Source: Myxococcales bacterium (GTDB lineage Bacteria; Myxococcota_A; Polyangia; Haliangiales; Haliangiaceae). Taken from it: a stretch of 64,000 nt of DNA. The notes under the pieces are model-generated. The model had not been told where the DNA came from, made no database searches, and saw nothing but the letters and a program-made list of their open reading frames with translations. Every line of letters starts with the position of its first letter. Position 1 is the stretch's first letter. The stretch lies in the NCBI GenBank assembly GCA_016707895.1, contig JADJGV010000010.1:62001-126000 (forward strand), read 5' to 3'. Below, piece by piece: positions 25,587 to 35,285 of the stretch. A program made the position numbers and the translations under genes.

Positions 25587-28433
25587 ATGACGTACCCGAC
25601 TCGCCTGGCCGCCGCGGCCCTGGCCACGACCTTGACGCTCGCCTGCGGCGACGACGGCGGCGGCCCTGACGCCGGCCCGCCCCCCGATGAGACCCTCGCG
25701 CTGGCCGGCCTCGACGGCCAGGTCGACGTCACCATCGACGACCGCGGCGTGCCGCACATCCGCGGCACCACCGTGCACGACGTGCTGGTCGCCGAGGGCT
25801 ACCTGATGGCGCGCGATCGCTTCGCGCAGATGGAGTTCATCCGCCGCAGCGTCACCGGCCGGCTGGCCGAGGTCGCCGGCGGGCTGTCGCCGGGGCTGAT
25901 CGACGACGATCGCGAGCAGCGGTTCCTCGGCTTCCGCCGGGTCGGCCAGGCGATCTACGACGGCCTGCCCGCGACCGATCCCACGCGCCTGGCCGCCGAC
26001 GCGTTCGTCGCCGGCATCAACCAGTACATCGACACCGTGCTCAAGCAGCCCGGCTACACCACCACCCGCGGCAACGAGGCGCTGGCGCTGATCCTGTCGT
26101 CGCCGCACGCCGATCACTGGACCGGCGCCGACGTCTTCGCGCTGGCCCGCTACCAGGCGTGGAACCTGTCGTACGACGCCGGCTCCGACGTCGCGCGCAC
26201 CGCCGCGCGCTCGGGCGTCGCCACCGCGTTCCCCGCCGGCTCGGCCGATCCGCTGATCGCCGCCCGCGCCGGGCTCTACCAGGACTGGTGGACCGACAAG
26301 CCGGCCCGCGCCGCGTTCACCACCGACGGCTTCCCCAACGTCGGCACCGACACCGGCAGCCGGGCCCGCCGCCGCGCCGCCGCCGGCTTCGTGCCCGATC
26401 AGCGCGCGCTGGCCGGCGCCGAGCGGTTCTTCGATCGCATGGACGCCAACCTGCTGCTCCGCCGCGATCCGCACATCGGCTCGAACTCGTGGGTGGTGGC
26501 CGGCGGCAAGACCGCGAGCGGCCACCCGATCCTGTCCAACGATCCCCACCTGTCGCTGATCGCGCCGCCGGTGTGGTGGTACGTGCACCTCGACACCGCG
26601 ACCAAGGGCGGCGAGCAGGCGCTCGACGTCGAGGGCGTCGCGTTCGCCGGCCTGCCCGGCGTGGTGCTCGGCTTCAACCGCAAGCTGGCGTGGAGCGCCA
26701 CCACCACCGGCTACGACGTCACCGACGTCTACGACGAGCAGGTCACGTTCCGCAACGACGGCACGCCGGCCGCGCCGGTGTGGACCCCGACCGCGGTGCG
26801 GTTCCGCGGCGCCGACGTCCCGCTGCAGGTGGTCGACGAGGTGATCAACATCCAGGGCCAGGCGACGCCCGAGACCTACAAGGTCTACGTCGTGCCGCAC
26901 CACGGCGCGCTGATCCCCGACTCGATCGTCGCGCCGACCGCGGTCGCCGATCCCCACGGCCGCGCGATGTCGGTGCGCTACACCGGCGACGTCCCGACCA
27001 ACGAGCTGGCGTTCTTCGTCGGGCTGTTGTCGGCCGGCGACTTCGCCGCCGCCGAGACCGCGCAGGACAACTTCCGGGTCGGCGCCCAGAACTTCTCGTT
27101 CGTGTCGGCCACCGACGGCATCCGCTGGTCGACCGAGGCGCGGATCCCGCAGCGCGACGCCCGCGCGTGCAGCTTCGGCTACGACGCCAACGGCGCGCCC
27201 ACCGGGATCTCGCCGCTGTTCGTGCTCGACGGCGCCAGCGGCGATCACGAGTGGACCACCGACCTCGAGGACCGCTACGTCCCGCACGAGGTCAACCCGG
27301 CCCGCGGCTACATCGCGACGTCGAACCAGGACAACGTCGGCGTCACCACCGACGGCAACCCCTGCAACGATCCGTACTACCTCGGCGGCGACTTCGACAC
27401 CGGCTACCGCCAGGCGCGCATCCGCCAGCGGCTCGACGCGCTGACCACGCGCGGCGGCATCACCACCGACGACATGGTCGCGCTGCAGGGCGAGACCACG
27501 TCGATCCTGGGCGAGGGCATGCGCGCCGCGGTGATCGCGTCGATCGATCACGCGCTCGGCGACCCGTCCGACGATCCGGCGCTGGCCGCCGCGATGACCG
27601 CGATCGGCACGACCGGCCGCGCGCAGCTGATGGACGCCCGGGCCCGGCTGATGGCGTGGTCGTTCGCGACCCCGCACGGCGTCGGCGCCACCGCCGCCAG
27701 CGAGATCGCCGACAGCGTCGCGACGACGGTGTGGAACCTGACCCTGACCCGGCTGGCCAGCCTGGCGTTCGACGACGAGGGCACGCGCATCGGCCGCCGG
27801 CCGGGCTCGCTCTTGGCGGCGCGCGCGCTCGAGTGGGCGCTGACCGCGCCGGCGTCGATGGCCACCTACCGCGCGGCGTACGGCGGCGACGCCACCTGGA
27901 ACGACAGCGTGCTGTGGGACGACCTCGACACCGCGGCGGTGCGCGAGTCGCGCGACGAGCGCGTCGTGCGCGCGGTGATCGCCGCCTACGGCTTCGCCGG
28001 CGGTCGGCTGGGCACCGATCCCGAGCAGTGGCGCTGGGGCCGCCTGCACCAGGTGCGGTTCGGCCAGGTGGTGCCGGCGCTCGACGGCAACGCCCAGGTG
28101 TCGATCCCGCCCGCGATGGACACCACCTTCCCCGACGGCTTCCCGCGCCACGGCGACCTGGGCGCGGTCGACCCCGGCAACTACGGCATCTACGGCACCA
28201 GCGACTTCCACTTCGGCTCGGGCGCGTCGCAGCGCCTGGTCGTCGAGATGACGCCGACCGGCCCGGTCGCGCGCAACGCGCTGCCCGGCGGCCAGCGCGA
28301 GGATCCGGACGATCCGCACCACGCCGACGAGGCCGAGCTGTGGCGGGTCAACCAGCAGCCGCCGCTGTACTTCGAGCAGGCCGACATCGAGGCCCACGCC
28401 GAGCGCCGGGTCCGGTTCACGCCGGGCTCGTGA
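25587..28433 (+). CDS. Penicillin acylase family lipoprotein
   Basis: A 948-residue N-terminal-nucleophile hydrolase of the penicillin amidase family (acylases for beta-lactams, cephalosporins or acyl-homoserine lactones). Lipobox LTLAC puts the anchor at Cys20. The precursor is alpha subunit, spacer, beta subunit: the autocatalytic cut is before Ser299 in HIGSNSWVVAGGKTASG. ILSNDPHL (residues about 318-325) is the other conserved segment. Acyl substrate specificity cannot be read; quorum quenching or membrane lipid deacylation are options. Surface anchoring is unusual since many family members are periplasmic soluble. It stands alone, 40 bp after the kinase. Confidence 0.9.
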   Translation: MTYPTRLAAAALATTLTLACGDDGGGPDAGPPPDETLALAGLDGQVDVTIDDRGVPHIRGTTVHDVLVAEGYLMARDRFAQMEFIRRSVTGRLAEVAGGLSPGLIDDDREQRFLGFRRVGQAIYDGLPATDPTRLAADAFVAGINQYIDTVLKQPGYTTTRGNEALALILSSPHADHWTGADVFALARYQAWNLSYDAGSDVARTAARSGVATAFPAGSADPLIAARAGLYQDWWTDKPARAAFTTDGFPNVGTDTGSRARRRAAAGFVPDQRALAGAERFFDRMDANLLLRRDPHIGSNSWVVAGGKTASGHPILSNDPHLSLIAPPVWWYVHLDTATKGGEQALDVEGVAFAGLPGVVLGFNRKLAWSATTTGYDVTDVYDEQVTFRNDGTPAAPVWTPTAVRFRGADVPLQVVDEVINIQGQATPETYKVYVVPHHGALIPDSIVAPTAVADPHGRAMSVRYTGDVPTNELAFFVGLLSAGDFAAAETAQDNFRVGAQNFSFVSATDGIRWSTEARIPQRDARACSFGYDANGAPTGISPLFVLDGASGDHEWTTDLEDRYVPHEVNPARGYIATSNQDNVGVTTDGNPCNDPYYLGGDFDTGYRQARIRQRLDALTTRGGITTDDMVALQGETTSILGEGMRAAVIASIDHALGDPSDDPALAAAMTAIGTTGRAQLMDARARLMAWSFATPHGVGATAASEIADSVATTVWNLTLTRLASLAFDDEGTRIGRRPGSLLAARALEWALTAPASMATYRAAYGGDATWNDSVLWDDLDTAAVRESRDERVVRAVIAAYGFAGGRLGTDPEQWRWGRLHQVRFGQVVPALDGNAQVSIPPAMDTTFPDGFPRHGDLGAVDPGNYGIYGTSDFHFGSGASQRLVVEMTPTGPVARNALPGGQREDPDDPHHADEAELWRVNQQPPLYFEQADIEAHAERRVRFTPGS

Positions 28434-28541
28434 GGTCCGGCGAACCGGTCGGCCAGCTGGCGCGTAACTCCGGGGAGCTCGCGGCGTAGAAACCTGCGAG
28501 CCCGAGCCAGCGTCCAAGCTAGGCTCATCGAAGGAGACCCC

Positions 28542-29270
28542 GTGGCCGACCGTCCGTTGTTCGATCGCTACCCCGAGGCCGCGAAGGCCTGGGATCGGCG
28601 TCAGTTCTTGCAGACCGCCGCCGCCGGCACCGTCGTGGTGGCGCTCGGCGGCGCGCTGTGGCGCCTGGCCGCCGACGATCTGACGCGCAAGGCCCGGGCC
28701 GAGAAGCGCGCCGACGGCCGGTCGCGGCTGCCGCCCGGCCAGCGGGTGCTCTCGAAGTTCCGCAACATGGGCGGCGACGAGGGGCCCGGCGACGTGAAGA
28801 GCTTCCGGCTGCGGGTCCACGGCGCCGTGGCGTCACCGTTCACGCTCGACTACGCCGGCCTGCTCAAGCTGCCGCAGGTCGAGCAGCCGGCCGACGTGCA
28901 CTGCGTGACCGGCTGGTCGTGCCTGGGCTCGCTGTTCAAGGGCGTGCGGGTGTCGACGCTCGCCGAGAAGGCCGGCGTCAAGGGCACGGTCCGCCACGTG
29001 ATCTTCGAGGCCGCTCACGGCTACACCACCAACGTGCCGTTCGCCGAGGCCACCGCGCCGGCGGCGATGGTCACCTACCGCATGAACGGCAAGCCGTTCC
29101 CGATCGAGCACGGCGCGCCGGTGCGCGGGCTGGTGCCCGACCTGTACTTCTGGAAGAGCGCGAAGTGGCTGACCGGCGTGAAGTTCGTCGTCGACGACGA
29201 GCCCGGCTACTGGGAGGTGCGCGGCTACCACAACCACGCCGATCCCTGGCGCGAAGAGCGCTACGGCTGA
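28542..29270 (+). CDS. Tat-exported molybdopterin-dependent oxidoreductase (sulfite oxidase/MsrP-like)
   Basis: A 242-residue protein with Oxidored_molyb fold. SD AAGGAG at 28531-28536 lies five bases before GTG 28542. Near the N-terminus DRRQFLQTAAAG with Arg19-Arg20 is a Tat-type signal followed by a hydrophobic stretch. Cys121 in VHCVTGWSCLGSLFKGV is the expected molybdenum ligand. It lacks the haem and dimerisation domains of full sulfite oxidases, so it resembles MsrP (YedY) or small sulfite-oxidase-like proteins. The next gene encodes a PepSY-type membrane protein that could be the electron partner, in place of the usual MsrQ. Confidence 0.88.
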   Translation: MADRPLFDRYPEAAKAWDRRQFLQTAAAGTVVVALGGALWRLAADDLTRKARAEKRADGRSRLPPGQRVLSKFRNMGGDEGPGDVKSFRLRVHGAVASPFTLDYAGLLKLPQVEQPADVHCVTGWSCLGSLFKGVRVSTLAEKAGVKGTVRHVIFEAAHGYTTNVPFAEATAPAAMVTYRMNGKPFPIEHGAPVRGLVPDLYFWKSAKWLTGVKFVVDDEPGYWEVRGYHNHADPWREERYG

Positions 29271-29282
29271 TCGGCGGCCCGC

Positions 29283-30116
29283 ATGTCGTCGCCACCGATC
29301 TCCACCGACAAGCCGCCGCGGGCGAGCGCGCTGGCGGCGATCCGCAAGCGCTGGCGCGGCTGGCTGCGCGCGATCCACCGCGACGTCGGCTACCTCGCCG
29401 TCGGGCTCACGCTGGTCTACGCGATCAGCGGCCTGGCCATCAACCACATCAAGGACTGGGACCCCAACTACACGACGTACGAGCGCGAGCGCACGATCGC
29501 GCCGATCCCCGCCGACGTGCCTGACGACGTGGCGATCGCGCAGGCCCGCGCCGCGCTCAAGGTCGGGACGCCGCGGTCGACCTACCGCGCCGGCGACGAG
29601 ATCTACCTCGAGTACGACTACAAGAAGCTGGTCGTCTACGGCGACAGCGGCCGCGTCGTCGAGCAGGGCCGCCACCCGCGGTTCTTGCTGCGGGTCGCCA
29701 ACTGGCTGCACTACAACCGCGGCAAGCAGGCGTGGACGTACATCGCCGATGGCTACGCGGTGCTGCTCTTGTACCTGGCGGTGTCGGGGCTGTTCATGAT
29801 CAAGGGCAAGAACGGCCTGCGCTGGCGCGGCGCGATCTTGCTGGCGGCTGGGATCAGCGTGCCGATCGGCTACGTGAGCTGGTCGGGCGGGCCCGAGGCG
29901 GCCAACCGGGCGACGCAGCGCGCGGCCGAGCAGGCGCCGCCGGTCGGTGACGACGCCGCCGGCGAACCAGCGGACCCGCCGGCCCCGCCGTCCGCCGACG
30001 ACGAAGGCGCCGAGTTCACGCGGCCGCCCGCGCGCCGGCCGCCGCCGCCGCCGCGGGCACCGGGGCCCGACGAGCCCGCGCCCGTCGTGGACGCGGTACC
30101 GTCGCCGCCGCCATGA
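29283..30116 (+). CDS. PepSY-associated membrane protein, possible redox partner of the molybdoenzyme
   Basis: A 277-residue protein with membrane helices near residues 40-58 (VGYLAVGLTLVYAISGLAI), 160-180 (YAVLLLYLAVSGLFMI) and 187-205. IHRDVGYL and NWLHYNRGKQAW carry His residues typical of PepSY_TM haem or metal sites. The loop between helices 1 and 2 (about 60-155) resembles a PepSY domain. The last 75 residues are Pro-rich and disordered. It lies 12 bp after the molybdoenzyme and its stop overlaps the next start (ATGA at 30113-30116). Electron transfer is inferred from context. Confidence 0.78.
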   Translation: MSSPPISTDKPPRASALAAIRKRWRGWLRAIHRDVGYLAVGLTLVYAISGLAINHIKDWDPNYTTYERERTIAPIPADVPDDVAIAQARAALKVGTPRSTYRAGDEIYLEYDYKKLVVYGDSGRVVEQGRHPRFLLRVANWLHYNRGKQAWTYIADGYAVLLLYLAVSGLFMIKGKNGLRWRGAILLAAGISVPIGYVSWSGGPEAANRATQRAAEQAPPVGDDAAGEPADPPAPPSADDEGAEFTRPPARRPPPPPRAPGPDEPAPVVDAVPSPPP

Positions 30117-31234
30117 GCCGACGCGCCCCCGATCGCATCGTCCGCGCCGCGCGGGCGATCGACGGGCCGGCGCTGCTTTACGACCTGCCGGCGATCGCCG
30201 CGCGGCTCGCGGCGGTGCGCGACGCCGCGCGGGCCGCGGGCGTCGAGGCGCTGGCCGCGACCAAGGCCATCGTCGGCGTGCCGGGGCTGGCGCGGCTGGC
30301 CGCGGCGACGCTCGACGGCCTCGACCTGGCCGGCCCCGAGGAGGACGTCGAGGCGACGCCGGCGGTGCGCGTCGTGTCGGTGACGTTCCCCGGCGGCGCG
30401 GCGGTCGATCGCCTGGCCCGGCTGGTCGCCGGCGGGCGCCGGGTGATCGCGTCGTGCGAGACCGCGACGCAGGTGGCCGCGGCCGCCGCGGTGCCGGGCG
30501 TCGAGCTGGCGGTGCGCGTGTCGACCAGCGCGCTCGGCGAGAGCGCTCCCGGCGGCCTGCGCGACGCCGCCGGCGGTCACGCCAGCCGGTTCGGCGTGAC
30601 CGTCGACGAGCTGCGCGCGCTGGCCGCCGCGGCGCTCGGTCGGGTGAGCGGCCTCCACGTCCACGGCGGGCCGCTGGTCGTGAGCGCGGCGCCGCTGGTC
30701 GCGCGCGCCCGCGCCGCGCTGGCCGCCGCCGACGCCGCGGGGCTGGCGATCGCGCGGCTCGATCTCGGCGGGTCGCTGCACGGCTTCGCGCTCGGCGCGC
30801 CGATCGCCGGGCAGGTCCGCCTCGCCGACGCGCTCGCGGCGGTCCGCGCCGCGGTGCCGTCGGCGATCGAGCTGTGCGTCGAGCCCGGCCGCGTCCTCAC
30901 CGAAGGCTGCGGCTACGCCAGCGGGCCGGTGCTGGCCGCGCGCGCGATCGCCGGTCACGACGCCCGCGTGCTGGGCCTGTCGCGGCTGTGCCACCTGCGC
31001 TGGTCAACGCCGCGCCTGTGCGCGCCGCCGCCGGCCGCCGGGGACGGTCACCGCCTCGTGCTGGTCGGCGCCACCTGCTGCGAGGACGACGTGATCGCCG
31101 ACGCGCTGGTCCCCGACGCCGACGCGCTGGCGGTGGGGGAGACGGCGATCGTCGCCGAGGTCAGCGGCTACGCGGCCGCGTGGAATCGCGGCTTCGCCGG
31201 CGTGCCGGCGGCGACGGTGATCGCGATCGAGTAA
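30113..31234 (+). CDS. PLP-dependent fold-III decarboxylase-like enzyme (LysA/ornithine decarboxylase group)
   Basis: A 373-residue alanine-racemase-fold enzyme. The probable PLP Lys is Lys51 (ALAATKAIVG). GLHVHGGPLV is the substrate/PLP His segment, LDLGGSL and CVEPGRVLTEG bind the PLP phosphate, and GATCCEDDVIAD corresponds to the CxxxD active-site motif contributed by the second subunit. Length and motif spelling differ from LysA and NspC, so the substrate is open: a diaminopimelate-, ornithine- or carboxynorspermidine-like acid, or an amino-acid racemase. Coupling to a molybdoenzyme operon is unusual. The stop is TAA, followed at once by a GATCCC microsatellite. Confidence 0.8.
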   Translation: MSRRAPDRIVRAARAIDGPALLYDLPAIAARLAAVRDAARAAGVEALAATKAIVGVPGLARLAAATLDGLDLAGPEEDVEATPAVRVVSVTFPGGAAVDRLARLVAGGRRVIASCETATQVAAAAAVPGVELAVRVSTSALGESAPGGLRDAAGGHASRFGVTVDELRALAAAALGRVSGLHVHGGPLVVSAAPLVARARAALAAADAAGLAIARLDLGGSLHGFALGAPIAGQVRLADALAAVRAAVPSAIELCVEPGRVLTEGCGYASGPVLAARAIAGHDARVLGLSRLCHLRWSTPRLCAPPPAAGDGHRLVLVGATCCEDDVIADALVPDADALAVGETAIVAEVSGYAAAWNRGFAGVPAATVIAIE

Positions 31235-31236
31235 CG

Positions 31237-31282
31237 GATCCCGATCCCGATCCCGATCCCGATCCCGATCCCGATCCCGATC
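31237..31282. repeat. GATCCC microsatellite, seven full units
   Basis: Seven perfect tandem GATCCC units plus GATC. It fills the gap between the decarboxylase stop and the AT-rich TetR promoter. Slipped-strand changes here could alter operator spacing to the upstream gene. Confidence 0.85.
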
Positions 31283-31291
31283 GGTTTCTCG

Positions 31292-31318
31292 TTTACATCG
31301 TAAATTTTACGTCGTATA
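31292..31318. promoter_or_regulatory. Tandem operator candidates TTTAC-N3-GTAAA upstream of the TetR gene
   Basis: TTTACATCGTAAA (31292-31304) is a near-perfect inverted repeat and TTTACGTCGTATA (31306-31318) is a second, imperfect copy 14 bp away. They lie 12 bases before ATG 31330 in a rare AT-rich patch, which also suggests a promoter. A TetR protein would be expected to repress itself and the coupled oxidoreductase here. Confidence 0.6.
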
Positions 31319-31329
31319 TCTTATCCGTC

Positions 31330-31955
31330 ATGGCCCGCGCCGCGCTCCTGCCTGCCGACATCGCCACCACGCGCGAGCGGCTGGCCACCGCCGCGACCAA
31401 GCTGTTCGCGCGCCACGGCTACGACGCGGTGACGATGCGCGCGGTCGCCGCCGAGCTCGGCGTCAGCGCGATGACGCCGTACCGCTACCTCGGCGGCAAG
31501 GACGAGCTGGTGGCGCTGGTCCGGGCCCAGGCGTTCACCCGCTTCGCCGAGGCGCTCGAGGCCGCCACCGCGCCGGCCCGGGACCCGATCGCGCGCCTCC
31601 AGCGGCTCAAGGCCGCCTACGTCGGCTTCGCCCAGGCCGAGCCCGACGCGTACCGCATCATGTTCGAGCTGCGCGCGCCGGGCGACGAGCACCGCTGGCC
31701 CGAGCTGACCGCGGCCACCCGCCGCGCCTTCGGGTGCCTGCTCGCCGCGGTCACCGCCGCGATCGACGCCGGCGCGCTCACCGGCGAGCCGCTGGCGGTG
31801 GCGCGGCTCCTGTGGGCGTCGACCCACGGGCTGTGCGCCCTGTACCTGTCGGGCAACCTGCCGGCGCGCTCGCTCGCGCGGCTGGCCGCCGTCGATCACG
31901 AGCTGGCCGGGTTCCGCCCGGTCGCCCCTGCCCCCGCCCGCACCCGGAGACGCGC

Positions 31956-31959
<4 letters not shown>
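31330..31959 (+). CDS. TetR-family transcriptional regulator (linked to the carotenoid/retinoid oxidoreductase)
   Basis: A 209-residue regulator. The DNA-binding domain at about residues 14-60 contains TAATKLFARHGYDAVTMRAV, then AAELGVSAMTPYRYLGGKDEL. The C-terminal ligand domain (about 75-195) ends in a basic tail. The start ATG 31330 is leaderless-looking, with no SD, and sits right after the operator candidates. Its stop overlaps the next start (ATGA at 31956-31959), so the pair is co-transcribed. Confidence 0.88.
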
Positions 31960-33644
<1,685 letters not shown>

Positions 33645-34265
33645 CTACCAGCCGCGACCGATCGCGACGCCGAGCTGCGCGACCGTGCCGCGCACCGGCA
33701 CCTCGCCGGCCGCGGTGACGTGCAGCGACAGCTCGGGGACCACCTGCCAGCAGCCGCCGAACCGCCACGCCGCGTTGGCGAAACCGCCGAGCAAGAGGCC
33801 CTCGGCGTGGCCGCCGGCCCGCGGCGCGAACACGCCGCCGGTGACGACCGGCCCGACGGTGAACGCCCAGCGCGCCGAGGTGCGGCGGGTCGCCAGCGCG
33901 GTCAACCGCAGGTGGCCGTAGAGCGCGTCGGTCGAGCCGCCGCCCTCCTTGGTGCGGGCGCCGCCGAGCGCCGCGGCGATCGCCCAGCGCCAGCGCCCAC
34001 CGCCCAGCGCGTGTTGCACGCCGAGCTCGGCGCCGGGCACGTACAGCTTGAGCGTCACGTCGGTGGTCGCGGTCACGCCGTGGCGCGCCGCCAGCTCGAC
34101 GTGCGCCGCCGGCGTGCGGGTGTCTTGCGCGCGGTCGCGGAACGAGCCGACGTCGACCGCGAGGTCGTAGCGGGTGTGGCCGCGCGCGATCGGCTCGGCG
34201 GTGCGGTAGGTCGACAGCGACCCGCAGCCGGCCAGCCCGACGACGATCAAGCTACGGCGCCACAT
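33645..34265 (-). CDS. Outer-membrane beta-barrel-like lipoprotein, unknown function
   Basis: A 206-residue protein. MWRRSLIVVGLAGCGSLSTY gives a short lipoprotein signal (Cys14). Glycine-rich alternating strands (WRWAIAAALGGA, WAFTVGPVVTGGVF, GLLLGGFANAAWRFGG) suggest a small barrel. It overlaps the esterase gene upstream by 14 bp on the same strand, which supports co-translation. The stop abuts the stop of the oxidoreductase (convergent, no gap). Confidence 0.65.
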   Translation of the reverse strand: MWRRSLIVVGLAGCGSLSTYRTAEPIARGHTRYDLAVDVGSFRDRAQDTRTPAAHVELAARHGVTATTDVTLKLYVPGAELGVQHALGGGRWRWAIAAALGGARTKEGGGSTDALYGHLRLTALATRRTSARWAFTVGPVVTGGVFAPRAGGHAEGLLLGGFANAAWRFGGCWQVVPELSLHVTAAGEVPVRGTVAQLGVAIGRGW

Positions 34266-35259
34266 GGCTCGCGAAGAAGTCCAGCAGCTGGTCGTTGCCG
34301 ACGTCGCGCCCGACCCGCCCGATGCGATCCTCGCCGAAGTACGGCCATCCGCTGGGCCAGGTGTGGCCGGCGCCGTCCTGCCGGTACAGCTCGGTGGCCG
34401 CCGCGCAGCCGTCCCACACCCGGTGGGTGACGGTGACGCCGTCGGTCGGATCGACGTCGGGCAGCGCCGTGTCGATGAAGGTCGGCGCGCAGCCGTTGCG
34501 GAGGCGCCAGCCCTCGAGCGTCGTCGTGACCGAGGTCTTGCGGCCGCCCTCGCCGAGGCAGGCCTGGGTGCCACCGTCGTACTGCCAGCACGGGTCCTCG
34601 GTGCCGTGGATCTGCAACACCGGGGTCGCCCGCGGGCACGCGCCGCCGGTGTCGGCGAACTGGTTGGCGCCGGCCACCGGCGCGATCGCCGCCAGCGGCG
34701 TCGGCAGCTCGCACGCCAGCCGGTGCGAGATCGCGCCGCCGTTGGAGATGCCGGTGGCGTACAGGCGGCGCGCGTCGATCGGCAGCGCCGCGCCGAGCTC
34801 GGCCAGCAGGTCGCCGACGTAGGCGACGTCGTCGACGCCGCTCTGGCACGCCGCGCCGCTGGTGCAGTCCCAGCCGTCCTCGCCGCCGCCGGCGTTCCAG
34901 GTGCGGATGCCGCGCAGCGGGCGGCCGCCGGTGCCGTCGGGCACGACGACGACGAAGCCGCGCGCCGTGGCGCGCGCCGCCAGGCACTGCGGGCTGTCGA
35001 CCGCGCCCACCGGGCAGGTCGTGCGATCGGCGCCGCCCCGGTTGCCGCCGCCGCCGTGGAACAGCATCACCACCGGCAGCGCCGACGCGCCGTCCCAGCC
35101 CGCCGGCACGTGCACGTCGTAGCCGCGGTCGAGCCAGCCCGGCATCGCGCACGCGCGGTCGGCGCCCGCCGCCAGCGAGCCGGGCCCGCAGCGCTCGTCG
35201 GCGTCGAGGCAGCCGCTCAGCGCGACCGCCGCCAGCACCCAGCGGTGGTGGGCTCCCAT
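34252..35259 (-). CDS. Secreted esterase of the PHB-depolymerase/LpqC family (lipoprotein)
   Basis: A 335-residue alpha/beta hydrolase. Lipobox ALSGC puts the anchor at Cys17. VVMLFHGGGGNRGG is the oxyanion loop, the nucleophile is Ser in YATGISNGGAISHRL (GxSxG), VLQIHGTEDPCWQYDGG supplies the Asp region and DGAGHTWP the catalytic His. Related enzymes act on feruloyl esters, polyhydroxybutyrate or acetylxylan. Eight or so cysteines suggest several disulfides. It is in the same direction as the carotenoid oxygenase, 26 bp downstream. Confidence 0.86.
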   Translation of the reverse strand: MGAHHRWVLAAVALSGCLDADERCGPGSLAAGADRACAMPGWLDRGYDVHVPAGWDGASALPVVMLFHGGGGNRGGADRTTCPVGAVDSPQCLAARATARGFVVVVPDGTGGRPLRGIRTWNAGGGEDGWDCTSGAACQSGVDDVAYVGDLLAELGAALPIDARRLYATGISNGGAISHRLACELPTPLAAIAPVAGANQFADTGGACPRATPVLQIHGTEDPCWQYDGGTQACLGEGGRKTSVTTTLEGWRLRNGCAPTFIDTALPDVDPTDGVTVTHRVWDGCAAATELYRQDGAGHTWPSGWPYFGEDRIGRVGRDVGNDQLLDFFASHVAP

Positions 35260-35285
35260 CGCCACCAGGATACCGCGCCTTGCGC

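Noticed and set aside
25326..28820. A 1164-codon open frame on the minus strand
   Set aside because: Antisense to the penicillin-acylase gene, which has signal, nucleophile and family motifs; no domain is recognisable in the shadow.
31237..31282. Possible CRISPR-like repeat
   Set aside because: It is a six-base tandem without spacers, hence a microsatellite.
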